45,167 bases of DNA from Pseudomonadota bacterium (GTDB taxonomy: Bacteria; Pseudomonadota; Gammaproteobacteria; Xanthomonadales; Rhodanobacteraceae): positions 1 through 45,167 of the forward strand of contig JAEYZH010000137.1 of assembly GCA_023430685.1 (NCBI GenBank), in the 5' to 3' direction. Within the stretch, counting starts at the first letter, position 1. Each line of letters begins with the position of its first letter. A program made the position numbers and the translations under genes. Below, piece after piece: positions 33,186 through 41,971 of this stretch. The notes under the pieces were generated by a model that was not told where the DNA came from, did not search any database, and was given only the letters and a program-made list of their open reading frames with translations.

Positions 33186-33929
33186 GCTGGACGCGCGCAG
33201 CGCGGCCGGCGCTCGTGGCACGAACGCGCGAAAAGCTGCCGTCCGACCTTCGGTCGTCCCGCCTACGGGTTCTGGCGTAGGCTGGACGCGCGCAGCGCGG
33301 CCGGCGCTCGTGGCACGAACGCGCGAGAAGCTGCCGGCCGACCTTCGGTCGTCCAGCCTGCGGGCGGTGGCGTAGGCTGGACGCGCGCAGCGCGGCCGGC
33401 GCTCGTGGCACGAACGCGCGAGAAGCTACCGGCCGACCTTCGGTCGTCCAGCCTGCGGTGCTGGCGGAGGCTGGACGCGCGCAGCGCGGCCGGCGCTCCT
33501 GGCACGAACGCGCGAGAAGCTGCCGGCCGACCTTCGGTCGTCCCGCCTGCGGGTGCTGGCGTAGGCTGGACGCGCGCAGCGCGGCCGGCGCTCGTGGCAC
33601 GAACGCGCGAAAAGCTGCCGTCCGACCTTCGGTCGTCCCGCCTGCGGGTGCTGGCGTAGGCTGGACGCGCGCAGCGCGGCCGGCGCTCTTGGCACGAACG
33701 CGCGAGAAGCTGCCGGCCGACCTTCGTTCGTCCAGCCTCCGGTGCTGGCGTAGGCTGGACGCGCGCAGCGCGGCCGGCGCTCGTGGCACGAACGCGCGAG
33801 AAGCTGCCGGCCGACCTTCGGTCGTCCAGCCTCCGGTGCTGGCGTAGGCTGGACGCGCGCAGCGCGGCCGGCGCTCGTGGCACGAACGCGCGTGAAGCTG
33901 CCGGCCGACCTTCGGTCGTCCAGCCTACA
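33186..33929. repeat. Tandem BIME/REP array, eight units of 94-95 bp
   Basis: Units start at 33186, 33281, 33376, 33470, 33565, 33660, 33754 and 33848, head to tail. Each unit holds two REP-like hairpins in opposite orientation. The first reads GTAG then GCTGGAC, a CGCG/CGCG tip, GGCCGGC. The second, read on the minus strand, is GTAG/GCAG/GGAG then GCTGGAC, a CGACC-GAA-GGTCG tip, GGCCGGC. A ~27 bp linker around CTCGTGGCACGAACGCG separates them. GTAG heads precede units 2, 3, 5, 6, 7 and 8. Some copies have CCCGCC for CCAGCC or GTCC for GGCC. The period is not a multiple of three, so the long open frames across it are not coding. The array fills the space between epmA and the convergent delta-60 gene. 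Confidence 0.92.
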
Positions 33930-35901
33930 AGGCCGGAGTCAGCCTCAGGTCGTCGATCATCACGCGCGGCGCACTCGGCTGGCCGTCGTAGGTCGCATGC
34001 AGCTGCAGCGCGTCGAACTCGACGCCCGCGATCGCGAGGGTCGCCGTGGTGACGTTGTCGCGTCCACCTAGGTTGCTGATCGTGAAGCTGTCGGAACCGA
34101 CGAGGCCGCCATCGCGGTATGCATCGAGGTGCAGCTCGATGCCGCCCCACGGACCGTTCTCGTAGTACGCGAGCTGCACGTCGACCGCGTTCGCGACGAC
34201 GTCGAGGTCCATCGACGCGCGCACCAGCGCACCGATCGAGAAGTTGCTGCCGTTGACATAGGTCGTGCCGAACGTCATCACGTTCGGCGTGCTGCCCCAC
34301 TGCGGGAAGTCGTTGTAGAACAACCCCGCGTTCTCGATGATGACCTGGTCGCCGACATCGGCAGGCACGAAGGTCGAGCCGTCCGGGAACACGCCGCCGA
34401 TGCCGTTGACGTCGCGGTAGGTCACGCCGTTGTAGGCGTAGCTCGTGCCGAGGAAGCTTTCTTCGAGGTCGTCGTAGTGGCTGGTGACGGGCTCGACCGG
34501 TGCGCCTTCGAAACCGTCGTCGAAGATGCGATCGGCAGGCCCTTCGCCGCCGACCTGCAGGCGCACTGCCGCGAGGTCGACGAGTCGCGAGCCGGTGGAA
34601 CGCATCGCGCCGCCTGCGAGGATCGGCTTGCCCGCCTGCAGCGTCATCACCGTGAGGTCGCTGTAGATGCCTTCCGGTGCGAGGTCGAGTTGCAGCACGC
34701 CCGCGTCGGCGAATCCGGCGTCGAGCGCGCCGCCTGCATCGGTGCGGAACGCGAGGAATTCCTGCTTGACCGGCGAGGCATAGCTCACGCCGACCAGCAG
34801 CTTGCCATCGGCGAGGCGCAGCAGCGCGCTCGGGTAGCGGTTCCACGCTTCGGGCGCGACGTCGATGCGCTGGTAGCCATCGCTGCCGAACGTCGCATCG
34901 GTCGCACCATCGGCATCGAGGCGCGCGAGCACGATGCCGACGCCGCTGGTTTCGTCGATGCGGTACGCGGCGAGCTGGAGGCGCCCATCCGGGAGCACGA
35001 GCATGCGGTTGATGCCATTGAAGTTCGACACGTCGTCTGGCATGTGGAAGACGCGCCAGCCCGCGGCCGCGAACGTCGCATCGAGCGCGCCGTCCGCATC
35101 GAGGCGCGCGATCGAGAACTCGGTGCCCATGCCCGGGCCCCAGGACTCGTACGCGCCGGCGACGACGATGCGGCCGTTGCCATCCAGCGCGAGTGCGGCG
35201 ATGTAGCCGTTTTCATCCGTGCCGCGCGGTTCGAACACGTAGGTTCCGTCGTCGTTCGGCCCGAAGCTCGCGTCGAAGCGGCCGCCTGCATCGAGGCGGG
35301 CGACGAAGCCCTTCGACACGAAGTTCGCGCTGCGTTCGCCCGCGACGAGGATGCGTTCCTGGTCGTCGAGCACGAGCGCGTGCAGGTAGGTGGAGGCGAT
35401 CGTGACGATGCCGTCGGTGCCGAAGCCCGCGTCGAGGCGGCCGTCGGCGTCGACCTTCATCACGAAGCCCGTCAATGGACCGAACGCGTTCGCGCTGCCG
35501 GCGAGCACGATCGAGCCGTCCGCGAGGCGCTGCATCGCTTCGACCTGCTGGATGCCGGTGCCCGCGACGTCGGGCAGCACCACGAGGCCCGGATTGGACG
35601 GGTCGGTGCCGAAGCTCGCGTCGGGCTGGCCGTTGGCGTCGAGGCGCGCGAGCGTCGCGCGCATGTGCGGGTCGGGGTTGCCCTCGATCAGCAGGTTGCG
35701 CGATCCCCCGAACAGCAACTTGTCGTCGGGCAGCGCGATCACCGCGTGGCTGCGCAGCTCATGGCCTTCGATTCCGTCCAGCGGCAAGTAGGCGATGCCG
35801 CCGACGCCGAATCCGGGGTCGAGATCGCCATCGGCTGCGAAGGCGGGCGTGGACAGCAAGGCGGCGAGCAGCAAGGCGCGTTGGATCCAGCGATTGGGCA
35901 T
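33925..35901 (-). CDS. Secreted delta-60 repeat (beta-propeller-like) protein
   Basis: A 658-residue exported protein. The signal peptide is MPNRWIQRALLLAALLSTPAFA. Six or more delta-60 repeats follow (units like LDASFG..DG, ARLDADG, LADGKLLVG), starting GDLDPGFGVGG. At residues 459-465 is IFDDGFE, the same motif that ends the M14 carboxypeptidase. Here it is followed by ~190 further residues with a different, beta-rich composition (TSHYDDLEESFLGTSYAYNG...), like a jelly-roll domain. GGAG is 7 nt before the ATG at 35901. The TAG stop codon is part of the GTAG head of the last REP. Function unknown; probably binding or structural at the cell surface. Confidence 0.82.
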   Translation of the reverse strand: MPNRWIQRALLLAALLSTPAFAADGDLDPGFGVGGIAYLPLDGIEGHELRSHAVIALPDDKLLFGGSRNLLIEGNPDPHMRATLARLDANGQPDASFGTDPSNPGLVVLPDVAGTGIQQVEAMQRLADGSIVLAGSANAFGPLTGFVMKVDADGRLDAGFGTDGIVTIASTYLHALVLDDQERILVAGERSANFVSKGFVARLDAGGRFDASFGPNDDGTYVFEPRGTDENGYIAALALDGNGRIVVAGAYESWGPGMGTEFSIARLDADGALDATFAAAGWRVFHMPDDVSNFNGINRMLVLPDGRLQLAAYRIDETSGVGIVLARLDADGATDATFGSDGYQRIDVAPEAWNRYPSALLRLADGKLLVGVSYASPVKQEFLAFRTDAGGALDAGFADAGVLQLDLAPEGIYSDLTVMTLQAGKPILAGGAMRSTGSRLVDLAAVRLQVGGEGPADRIFDDGFEGAPVEPVTSHYDDLEESFLGTSYAYNGVTYRDVNGIGGVFPDGSTFVPADVGDQVIIENAGLFYNDFPQWGSTPNVMTFGTTYVNGSNFSIGALVRASMDLDVVANAVDVQLAYYENGPWGGIELHLDAYRDGGLVGSDSFTISNLGGRDNVTTATLAIAGVEFDALQLHATYDGQPSAPRVMIDDLRLTPAL

Positions 35902-36341
35902 GGGTGCTCCGAAGTGGCGATGGGGTGCGGGCGCATGACCGCGCCAGCTTGCGGCCAGTGTGCGGGCGCCTGCGCGCAGCTGCATGCGACGTTCCTTAGC
36001 GCATCCTCAAGCGCAGATGACGAACGCATTCCAGGCATGACGCGCGCATGACGGAATCGCGGGGCGGACCGCTCTCGTCGATCGCGACTTCCTGAGGCGT
36101 ATGGAAGCGGCGGCGCCGCAGAGCGCCGGCACGGCGCCAAACCCGAGCGCGCGGGCGCATCCCGCACGGCGTGTTCGGCGCCGTGACTGGCTGGATCCGA
36201 GCAACCGGGACGGACAGCATGCGGCCGATGCGGCTTCACGGCCCCGAGTGCGCTGCGGGTCAGGCTGCCGCGTTCGCCTTCGCGCGCGCGCGCGAAGCCT
36301 GCGGCCCGCCAGCGCACGCGCCGGCAGGCCGATGCGCGGGA
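35902..36341. other. Intergenic region upstream of the delta-60 gene
   Basis: 440 bp without a supported gene. It separates two leftward genes and must hold the delta-60 gene promoter and the end of the 36342-37589 gene. A 20 bp self-complementary CTTCGCGCGCGCGCGCGAAG at 36278-36297 lies 45 bp past that gene's stop and may act as a terminator stem. Confidence 0.4.
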
Positions 36342-37589
36342 TCAGGGCAGCACGAGCGCGCGCTCGCGTCGTTCGAGCAGCCCGAGGTCGGCCTGGTTCA
36401 CGAGCCGCAGGTCACGCAGTTCCCACGGCGGACCGAGACCGGCCACCGACAGGCTCGGCACGTCGAATGCGAGGTCGATGGAGCCGCGGCCAGCGTCCAC
36501 CCAGGCAGCCGATTGCGCGATCGCGGTCGGATGCGCGCTGCCGTCGGCTGCGTGGCCGTACAGCACGGCCGAGAGCTGGTAGCGGCTCGCCGCGGCCGCT
36601 TCGACGCCGAACCGCAGCATCAGCGGCTGCGAGCGCACGGTCGTCCGCACGCGTTCGACGCGACCGTCGAGTCGCGCGACCGGCATCGACACCGAGAACG
36701 ACGTGCGCGCGTCGCGCGGCACGCCAGGTTGCGAGGCCTGCGCAAACGCATGCACCTCCCACAATCCGCGCGCGCCCGCATGCGCGGGATCGGGCACTAC
36801 CCATGCGGAATGGCCGCCGCTGGCGTCCGGCGAGAACTCGACCGGCTGGCTGTGTCCATCGGGTGAGCTCAGCAGTCCGCCGATCGATGCGGTGGCGACG
36901 CCGGCAGGGAAGCGCGCATGCACGCGCAGGCCTTCGCCAGCGACGATGCCGTCGCGCGCGGCCGCGAGTTCGAGCACGAGTTTGCTGTGCGGCTCGTATA
37001 CGTGGACGAGCCACGCGCCGCGCGCGGTCGGTACCGAGAGTTCGACATGCGGCGCGAGGAAGGCAGGATCGAGCCGGAACGCGACGCTGCCGGCGGGGAC
37101 GTCCATGCCGGCCTCGCGCAGCGCGTCCTCATCCGCGAGTGCCTGCATCAGCACGCCCGCATGCAGCTGCGGCCCCGGCGCGCGCAGCACGATGTCCTGC
37201 GCCGCGATGCGCGCACCGGGATTGGACGCATGCGGGCTGAGCCGGATCACGGCGCCCGCGGCGCTGAGCGGGAGTTGCACGCCCTGCTGCAGCGCGGACT
37301 CGCTTGCGTCGATCCAGTACTCCTGGCTTTGCTGCGTGAAAGGTCGCGGCCGCGCATCGAGCGTTGCAGCCGGATCGAGCGGCCACGAGAGGCTGGCCGG
37401 CGCGCGATCGAGGTCGGAAGTCGCGAGCTGCCCGGGTGCGGGCGCGACTGCGCGCGCGACGACCTGGTCGGTGGGAGTGGCTGGAAGCAGGCGCAAGGCG
37501 ACCGTCGTTTGTGCATGGGCGACATCGATCGATGCGGCGATCGCGAGCGCGAGGGCGAACGGAACGCAGCGAATATTCGGCAGGTTCAT
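36342..37589 (-). CDS. Exported beta-rich protein, DUF4785-like
   Basis: A 415-residue protein with a signal peptide (hydrophobic segment ending DVAHAQ). The rest is beta-rich, with Ig-like stretches such as GAWLVHVYEPHSKLVLELA, VHARFPAGVATASIGGLL and GLWEVHAFAQASQPG, and no catalytic motif that I recognise. The layout recalls the exported DUF4785 proteins of Legionella and xanthomonads, but this assignment is from memory. It starts 10 nt after the stop of the lipase-like gene, so the two are almost certainly one operon and may act together. A carbohydrate- or protein-binding partner, or a folding helper for the lipase, is possible. Confidence 0.6.
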   Translation of the reverse strand: MNLPNIRCVPFALALAIAASIDVAHAQTTVALRLLPATPTDQVVARAVAPAPGQLATSDLDRAPASLSWPLDPAATLDARPRPFTQQSQEYWIDASESALQQGVQLPLSAAGAVIRLSPHASNPGARIAAQDIVLRAPGPQLHAGVLMQALADEDALREAGMDVPAGSVAFRLDPAFLAPHVELSVPTARGAWLVHVYEPHSKLVLELAAARDGIVAGEGLRVHARFPAGVATASIGGLLSSPDGHSQPVEFSPDASGGHSAWVVPDPAHAGARGLWEVHAFAQASQPGVPRDARTSFSVSMPVARLDGRVERVRTTVRSQPLMLRFGVEAAAASRYQLSAVLYGHAADGSAHPTAIAQSAAWVDAGRGSIDLAFDVPSLSVAGLGPPWELRDLRLVNQADLGLLERRERALVLP

Positions 37590-37599
37590 GGTCGCGTCC

Positions 37600-38466
37600 T
37601 CAGAGGTCGTTGCGCAGGATGGTTTCGAGTCCGAAGCACGCGCGCCGGCTCTGGTTGTGGCTCAGCGGCTCGTCGCCCGCGGTGCGGTCGATATCGTTGA
37701 ACCACAGGGTTCCGGCCGCGCGCGCGCTGCTGCACTCGATGAATCCATCGGAACAACCCGCGAGCCAGTTCTGCGTGACTTCGAGGCCGACGTTCTCGGC
37801 GTAGCCGCCGCAGTAGCTGTCGCCGTCCCAGACCGCGCTCTCGACATCGGTGCCGACGATGTTCCAGAAGCCCTTCGGCAGTGCCGGCCGGCCGCTGGTG
37901 CCGTACAGGTTGTTCTGGTTGTAGTACGCCATCCAGCTGCGTTGCTGCTGGCGCACCGCGTCGCTCTGGTAACCGAGCAGCCAGCCGACTGCGTTCTCGA
38001 ACACGTTCCCCGCGATGACCGCGTCGGCGAGCGGCGTGCCCGCGCTCGACGCGGCGATCGCATTGACCCAGCGGATGCGGCTGATGATCGCGGGATAGCG
38101 GCTGTCCCAGGTCGGGTTCGACAGGATCCAGCGCATCACGTTGCCGCCGTTGGAATGCGTGATCACGACGAGGTCGGTGATGCCGCGCGTGCTGATGAAC
38201 TGGCTGAGCTGCGTCGCGAGGCAACCGGCGGCGCGGCTGTCCCACATGTACTGCGTGAAGTCGCAGTTGACGACGACGTAGTTCGCCTGGTTCACGAGTC
38301 CCTGGCGAACCGTGTTGACCATCGGCGCCTGCCAGTAGTCGGCGTACGCATTCGTCTGGTGCCCGGTGCCGTGCACGAACGCGACACCGGTGGTGGCGGA
38401 CGCGGCCTGCGCGCTGCCGACGCCGGCAACGAGCAAGGCTGCGAAAACGATGGCGCTGCGGAACAT
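37600..38466 (-). CDS. Secreted lipase-like alpha/beta hydrolase
   Basis: A 288-residue exported protein. The signal peptide is MFRSAIVFAALLVAGVGSAQA. The mature part starts VAFVHGTGHQTN, the HG oxyanion motif of lipases. The nucleophile is in VVITHSNGGNV, a variant of GHSxGG with Thr in place of the first Gly. Cys residues in CDFTQYMWDSRAAGC and DSYCGG/AGCSDGF could form disulphides outside the cytoplasm. DIDRT and a late His (LSHNQ) could supply the remaining triad members, but this is not certain. GGAGG is about 5 nt before the ATG at 38466. It is first in an operon with the beta-rich protein. Confidence 0.75.
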   Translation of the reverse strand: MFRSAIVFAALLVAGVGSAQAASATTGVAFVHGTGHQTNAYADYWQAPMVNTVRQGLVNQANYVVVNCDFTQYMWDSRAAGCLATQLSQFISTRGITDLVVITHSNGGNVMRWILSNPTWDSRYPAIISRIRWVNAIAASSAGTPLADAVIAGNVFENAVGWLLGYQSDAVRQQQRSWMAYYNQNNLYGTSGRPALPKGFWNIVGTDVESAVWDGDSYCGGYAENVGLEVTQNWLAGCSDGFIECSSARAAGTLWFNDIDRTAGDEPLSHNQSRRACFGLETILRNDL

Positions 38467-38752
38467 GTGCCCTCCCTGGTCCCGCTGGGCGGGGCCGTGA
38501 GTCCGCGCACGTCGATCCGGAAAGCGTCCTTGCAGCCGTCGTCGACGGGGCGGAGCATGATCGGGACACGCGCCGGCGAAGATCTCCCCGCTCCGTACGG
38601 CTGCGTATCTGCGAAGGTAACGACCGTTCCGGTCGCGCGTCAATGGCGGCAGTGTCGGGCCGTGACCCACGTCACCGTGCGTTGCAGTGCGTCATGCGAT
38701 CGACGAACGCTCCACCATTCGCCCGGGACGCAGGTCGAAGCCTCGATGGCAT

Positions 38753-38865
38753 CCGTTCGCCCGGAGCGCAGGCCGAACGCCGGAGTCGAAGGGCCAGCTC
38801 GCGACGCTGTCGCACGCATGCGCTTCGACTCCGCGCCCTGCGGGCGCTGCGCTCAGCGCGAACGG
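38753..38865. repeat. Long palindromic dispersed repeat, copy 1
   Basis: The left arm begins CCGTTCGCCCGGAGCGCA and continues to GGAGTCGAAG. The right arm runs from CTTCGACTCCG to GCGCTCAGCGCGAACGG, its imperfect reverse complement. The middle is GACGCTGTCGCACGCATGCG. A near-identical copy follows at 38912. Confidence 0.75.
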
Positions 38866-38911
38866 TGAAGTCATGCGCTCGCGCTACAGCACGCCGGCGG
38901 CCCTAATGCGT

Positions 38912-39022
38912 CCGTTCGCCCTGAGCGCAGGCCGAAGGCCGGAGTCGAAGGGCCGCCTGCGACGCTGTCGCACGCATGCGCTTCGACTCCGCGGACCGAG
39001 TCCGCTTCGCACGGCGCGAATG
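38912..39022. repeat. Long palindromic dispersed repeat, copy 2
   Basis: Same unit as 38753-38865: CCGTTCGCCCTGAGCGCA, GGCCGAAGGCCGGAGTCGAA, the same GACGCTGTCGCACGCATGCG centre, CTTCGACTCCG, then a more degraded right end (GGCGCGAATGG). It ends 14 bp before the stop of the DUF2461 gene. Confidence 0.75.
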
Positions 39023-39036
39023 GCGAGTTGCAGGCG

Positions 39037-39726
39037 TCAGAACTCGAGATCGAGCGCCGCGCAGAGGTAGTCGATCATCGGCGCGATGCGACGGAAGGTA
39101 TCGACCACGAACGGCGCGAGTTCGCCGGAGCACGCGAGCGCTTCGGTGAATCCGTGGCCGGCCGCGAAGTTCCTTCGCTTGAGGTCCTCGATCAGTTCAT
39201 GGTTTGGGTGGAATCCGCGCGGTGGACGCGAGAGGCTCTCGCCCCAGAATTCGAAACGCTCGCGGAACGCCTTTGCCTGCGTCGCCTTCTTCCAAGCGGC
39301 GGGATTGGCCTCGAGGAACGCGCGGATCCGCTTCAGCGTCGCTGCCTCGGGATGCCAGATGCCGCCGCCCGCAAAGCAATCCCGCGGCTGGATGTGCAGG
39401 TAGAACGAGGGCGCCTCGACCTCGCGCCGGCGTTCGTGCGCGAAGCGCGCGCCGGCCCAGGTCTTGTACGGCGTCTTGTCGTTCGCGAATCGCGTGTCGC
39501 GATGGATGCGGAACAACGATCCGCCCTGTGCACGCGGATCGGCGCGGTAGTGCGTGCTGATCTTCGCGAGCGGCGCCTGCAGGTCGGTGATCAGGCGCAG
39601 GAACGGCTCGCGCAGCACGTGCTCGTAGCGTGGCTTGTTGGCCGCGAACCAAGCGCGATTGTTGTTGCGCGCGAGCTCGCGCAGGAACCTGAAGGTCGCG
39701 GGCGAGAAATAGGTCGTGTAAGCCAA
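39037..39726 (-). CDS. DUF2461 family protein
   Basis: A 229-residue cytoplasmic protein of the DUF2461 (TIGR02453) family, whose function is unknown. The family pattern is visible: YFSPATFRFLRELARNNNR, WFAANKPRYEHVL, then FRIHRDTRFANDKTPYKTW, the hallmark GARFAHE, SFYLHIQP and GGGIWHPEAATLKRIR. Length is normal for the family. It is leftward with its start 170 bp from the end of sbcB on the same strand. Confidence 0.88.
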   Translation of the reverse strand: MAYTTYFSPATFRFLRELARNNNRAWFAANKPRYEHVLREPFLRLITDLQAPLAKISTHYRADPRAQGGSLFRIHRDTRFANDKTPYKTWAGARFAHERRREVEAPSFYLHIQPRDCFAGGGIWHPEAATLKRIRAFLEANPAAWKKATQAKAFRERFEFWGESLSRPPRGFHPNHELIEDLKRRNFAAGHGFTEALACSGELAPFVVDTFRRIAPMIDYLCAALDLEF

Positions 39727-39895
39727 GGTGCGGTGCGTCCGTGTGCGTGGGGCCTGATTCTAGGATCGCCGTGCGCGATGCGAAAGAAGCGGAACGCGAC
39801 ACGAGAACACCGAGCCCGCCGAGCAGGCATGTCGCCCTCTTCCGGGTGCCCGGCGTGCTTCGTGTTCGCCCATTCGGCGCTGGGCCCGCGTGTGC

Positions 39896-41326
39896 TCAGG
39901 ACAGCTCGCGCTCCCAGATGTCGAGCGCGTCGAGCAAGGGCAGGTGGGCCGGGGGGAGCGCGGGGTCGGCACGCATGCGCGCGAGGATTTCGCGGTACTG
40001 CTCGCGCGTCAGCGTCGTGAGCGGGGTGGCGGTGTCGAGGCGACGCTGCACGAACGCGTGCCAGCGTGCCTGTTCGTCGGCGTCGAGCGTCTCGGGCCAG
40101 TTGCGCGCGCGGTAACGGAACAGCAGCTCGGCGTAGCGTGGATCGCGGAAAGGGAACGAGGCGCGCGCGAGCTGTTCGGGTGGTGTCGCCCTCACGCTCG
40201 CGAACAGGCGCTTGTCGGCATCGCCCGGAAAGCCCGAGTACAACGCAAGCTCGGGATCCGCCGCGGATTCGTACTGGCCCGCGCGCGCGAACACCTCGTG
40301 CAGCTTGGTGGCGAGACCCGGCACGCCGCGCAGGCGTTCGAGATGGGCCAGCGCGCGATCCGGATCCAGCGCGATGCGCGCGAGGTCGACGCCGCGCAGC
40401 GCGCTGATCGGCGCCAGCGCCGGCGAGCGGTTCGCGTGCACGGCCTTGAGCGGGATGCGTTCGATGCCGTCGGGCAGGTCCGCGCGCGGCGTGAACACGC
40501 GGTCCGCGATCTCGTCGGCGTCGAGATCGAGCAGTGGCTGCGGATCGACGTCGAGGTCGTACACGATCACCGCATTCGGCTGCGACGGATGTTGCGCGAG
40601 CGGCGCGATGATCGCGGTGCAGCCGCGGCTCGCCGGGTAGCGCGAAGACACGTGCACGAGCGGGGTCATGCGCGCGAGGTCGAGGAGTTCGAACACCGCC
40701 TGCTTTCGCCGCAGCCGGAAGTGGAAGTCCCACAGACGCGGCTGGTGCAGCCGGATCAGCCGCGCGAGGCCGATCAGTGCCTCGACGTCGGAAACCGCGT
40801 CGTGCGCGCGCTGCTGCGCGATGCCGTTCGCGCTCGCGAGATGCTCGAGGCGAAAGCTCGGCGAGCCGTCCTCGCGCAGGGGCCACTCGATCCCGTCCGG
40901 ACGCAGCGCATGGCACATGCGCGCGAGATCGATGAGGTCCCAGCGCGAGTTGCCGTCCTTCCACTCGCGCTCGTACGGATCGTGGAAATTGCGGTACAGG
41001 AGGTTGCGCGTGAACTCGTCGTCGAAGCGCAGCGAGTTGTAGCCGACGCTGCATGTGCCGGGTTCGGACATCTGTTCGTGCACGCGCGCGGCGAACTCGG
41101 CCTCGATGAGGCCGTCGCGCAGCATCCGCTGCGGCGTGATGCCGGTGATCAAACAGGCCTGCGGATGCGGCAGCACGTCCGGCGCCGGCCGGCAGTCGAA
41201 CGACACCGGCTCGCCGATCGGATCCAGCTCGAGCGTGGTGCGGATCGCGGCGAACTGCGCGGGGCGATCGCGCCTCGGGTCGGCGCCGGTGGTCTCGTAG
41301 TCGTGCCAGAGCAGGGTCGGTGCCAT
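39896..41326 (-). CDS. sbcB: Exodeoxyribonuclease I
   Basis: A 476-residue 3'-5' single-strand DNA exonuclease (E. coli 475) used in recombination and repair. The DEDDh exonuclease motifs are visible: LLWHDYETTGADP, AQFAAIRT, VGYNSLRFDDEF and RAHDAVSDVEALI. An SH3-like part and C-terminal helical domain follow. The ATG at 41326 (MAPTLLW) is chosen; another ATG four codons upstream at 41338 is possible. It is divergent from orn, 75 bp away. Confidence 0.93.
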   Translation of the reverse strand: MAPTLLWHDYETTGADPRRDRPAQFAAIRTTLELDPIGEPVSFDCRPAPDVLPHPQACLITGITPQRMLRDGLIEAEFAARVHEQMSEPGTCSVGYNSLRFDDEFTRNLLYRNFHDPYEREWKDGNSRWDLIDLARMCHALRPDGIEWPLREDGSPSFRLEHLASANGIAQQRAHDAVSDVEALIGLARLIRLHQPRLWDFHFRLRRKQAVFELLDLARMTPLVHVSSRYPASRGCTAIIAPLAQHPSQPNAVIVYDLDVDPQPLLDLDADEIADRVFTPRADLPDGIERIPLKAVHANRSPALAPISALRGVDLARIALDPDRALAHLERLRGVPGLATKLHEVFARAGQYESAADPELALYSGFPGDADKRLFASVRATPPEQLARASFPFRDPRYAELLFRYRARNWPETLDADEQARWHAFVQRRLDTATPLTTLTREQYREILARMRADPALPPAHLPLLDALDIWERELS

Positions 41327-41348
41327 CGGCCGCAGCATAGCGCAGGGT

Positions 41349-41376
41349 TTGCAAGCGCTGGCGGCTTGCCTAGACT
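41349..41376 (+). promoter_or_regulatory. Candidate promoter of orn
   Basis: TTGCAA and TAGACT with 16 bp spacing, ending 25 nt before the orn start, inside the 75 bp divergent sbcB/orn gap. Confidence 0.5.
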
Positions 41377-41401
41377 TGGGACGAGCACTGAAGGAATCCG
41401 C

Positions 41402-41971
41402 ATGCGCGTGCCGGACGAGAACAACCTGATCTGGATCGACCTCGAGATGACCGGGCTCGACCCGGACACCGATTCGATCCTCGAGATCGCGACCGTGGTC
41501 ACCGACAAGGACCTCAATCCGCTGGCCGAAGGCCCGGAGTTCGCGCTGCGCCATCCGCTCGAGCGCCTCGAGGCGATGGACGACTGGAACCGCAACCAGC
41601 ACCGCAAGTCGGGGCTGTGGCAGCGCGTGCTCGATTCGGAGGTCGACATCGCGACCGCCGAAGCGCTCACCGTCGAGTTCCTCGCGCAATGGGTGCCGGT
41701 CGGCAAGTCGCCGATGTGCGGCAACTCGATCTGCCAGGACCGTCGCTTCCTGCACCGGCTGATGCCGCGGCTCGAGCGCTACTTCCACTACCGCAACCTC
41801 GACGTCTCCACGATCAAGGAACTTGCGCGCCGCTGGGCACCCGAGGTCAGCCGCGGCTTCTCGAAGGAGTCCGCCCACACCGCGCTCAGCGACGTGCGCG
41901 ACTCGATCGCCGAACTCGCGTATTACCGACCGTTCATGGGCCGCATCGCGGGAACCCTCGAAGCGCCGTGA
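41402..41971 (+). CDS. orn: Oligoribonuclease
   Basis: A 189-residue 3'-5' exoribonuclease that degrades two- to five-nucleotide RNAs, including pGpG from c-di-GMP breakdown. DEDDh motifs: LIWIDLEMTGLDPDTD, GNSICQDRRFL and SAHTALSDVRDSI. Typical MDDWN and KELARRWAPEV are present. GAAGGA precedes the ATG. Length matches the family (E. coli 181). Confidence 0.96.
   Translation: MRVPDENNLIWIDLEMTGLDPDTDSILEIATVVTDKDLNPLAEGPEFALRHPLERLEAMDDWNRNQHRKSGLWQRVLDSEVDIATAEALTVEFLAQWVPVGKSPMCGNSICQDRRFLHRLMPRLERYFHYRNLDVSTIKELARRWAPEVSRGFSKESAHTALSDVRDSIAELAYYRPFMGRIAGTLEAP

Larger units (their letters stand above)
38467..39036. other. Intergenic region with two palindromic repeats
   Basis: 570 bp without a supported gene, between the lipase-like gene (leftward) and the 3' end of the DUF2461 gene. 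It carries two copies of one palindromic repeat (listed separately) and the lipase promoter region. Confidence 0.5.

Noticed and set aside
33186..33929. CRISPR array
   Set aside because: The whole 94-95 bp unit repeats, there are no variable spacers, and no cas genes are near.
33263..34846. Long open frames running across the repeat array
   Set aside because: The 94-95 bp period changes frame at each unit, and the predicted repeats (APAALRASS...) merely translate the palindromes.
39890..41401. Upstream extension of the orn reading frame antisense to sbcB
   Set aside because: Orn homology starts at 41402, which has its own ribosome binding site and promoter. The extension is the sbcB shadow.
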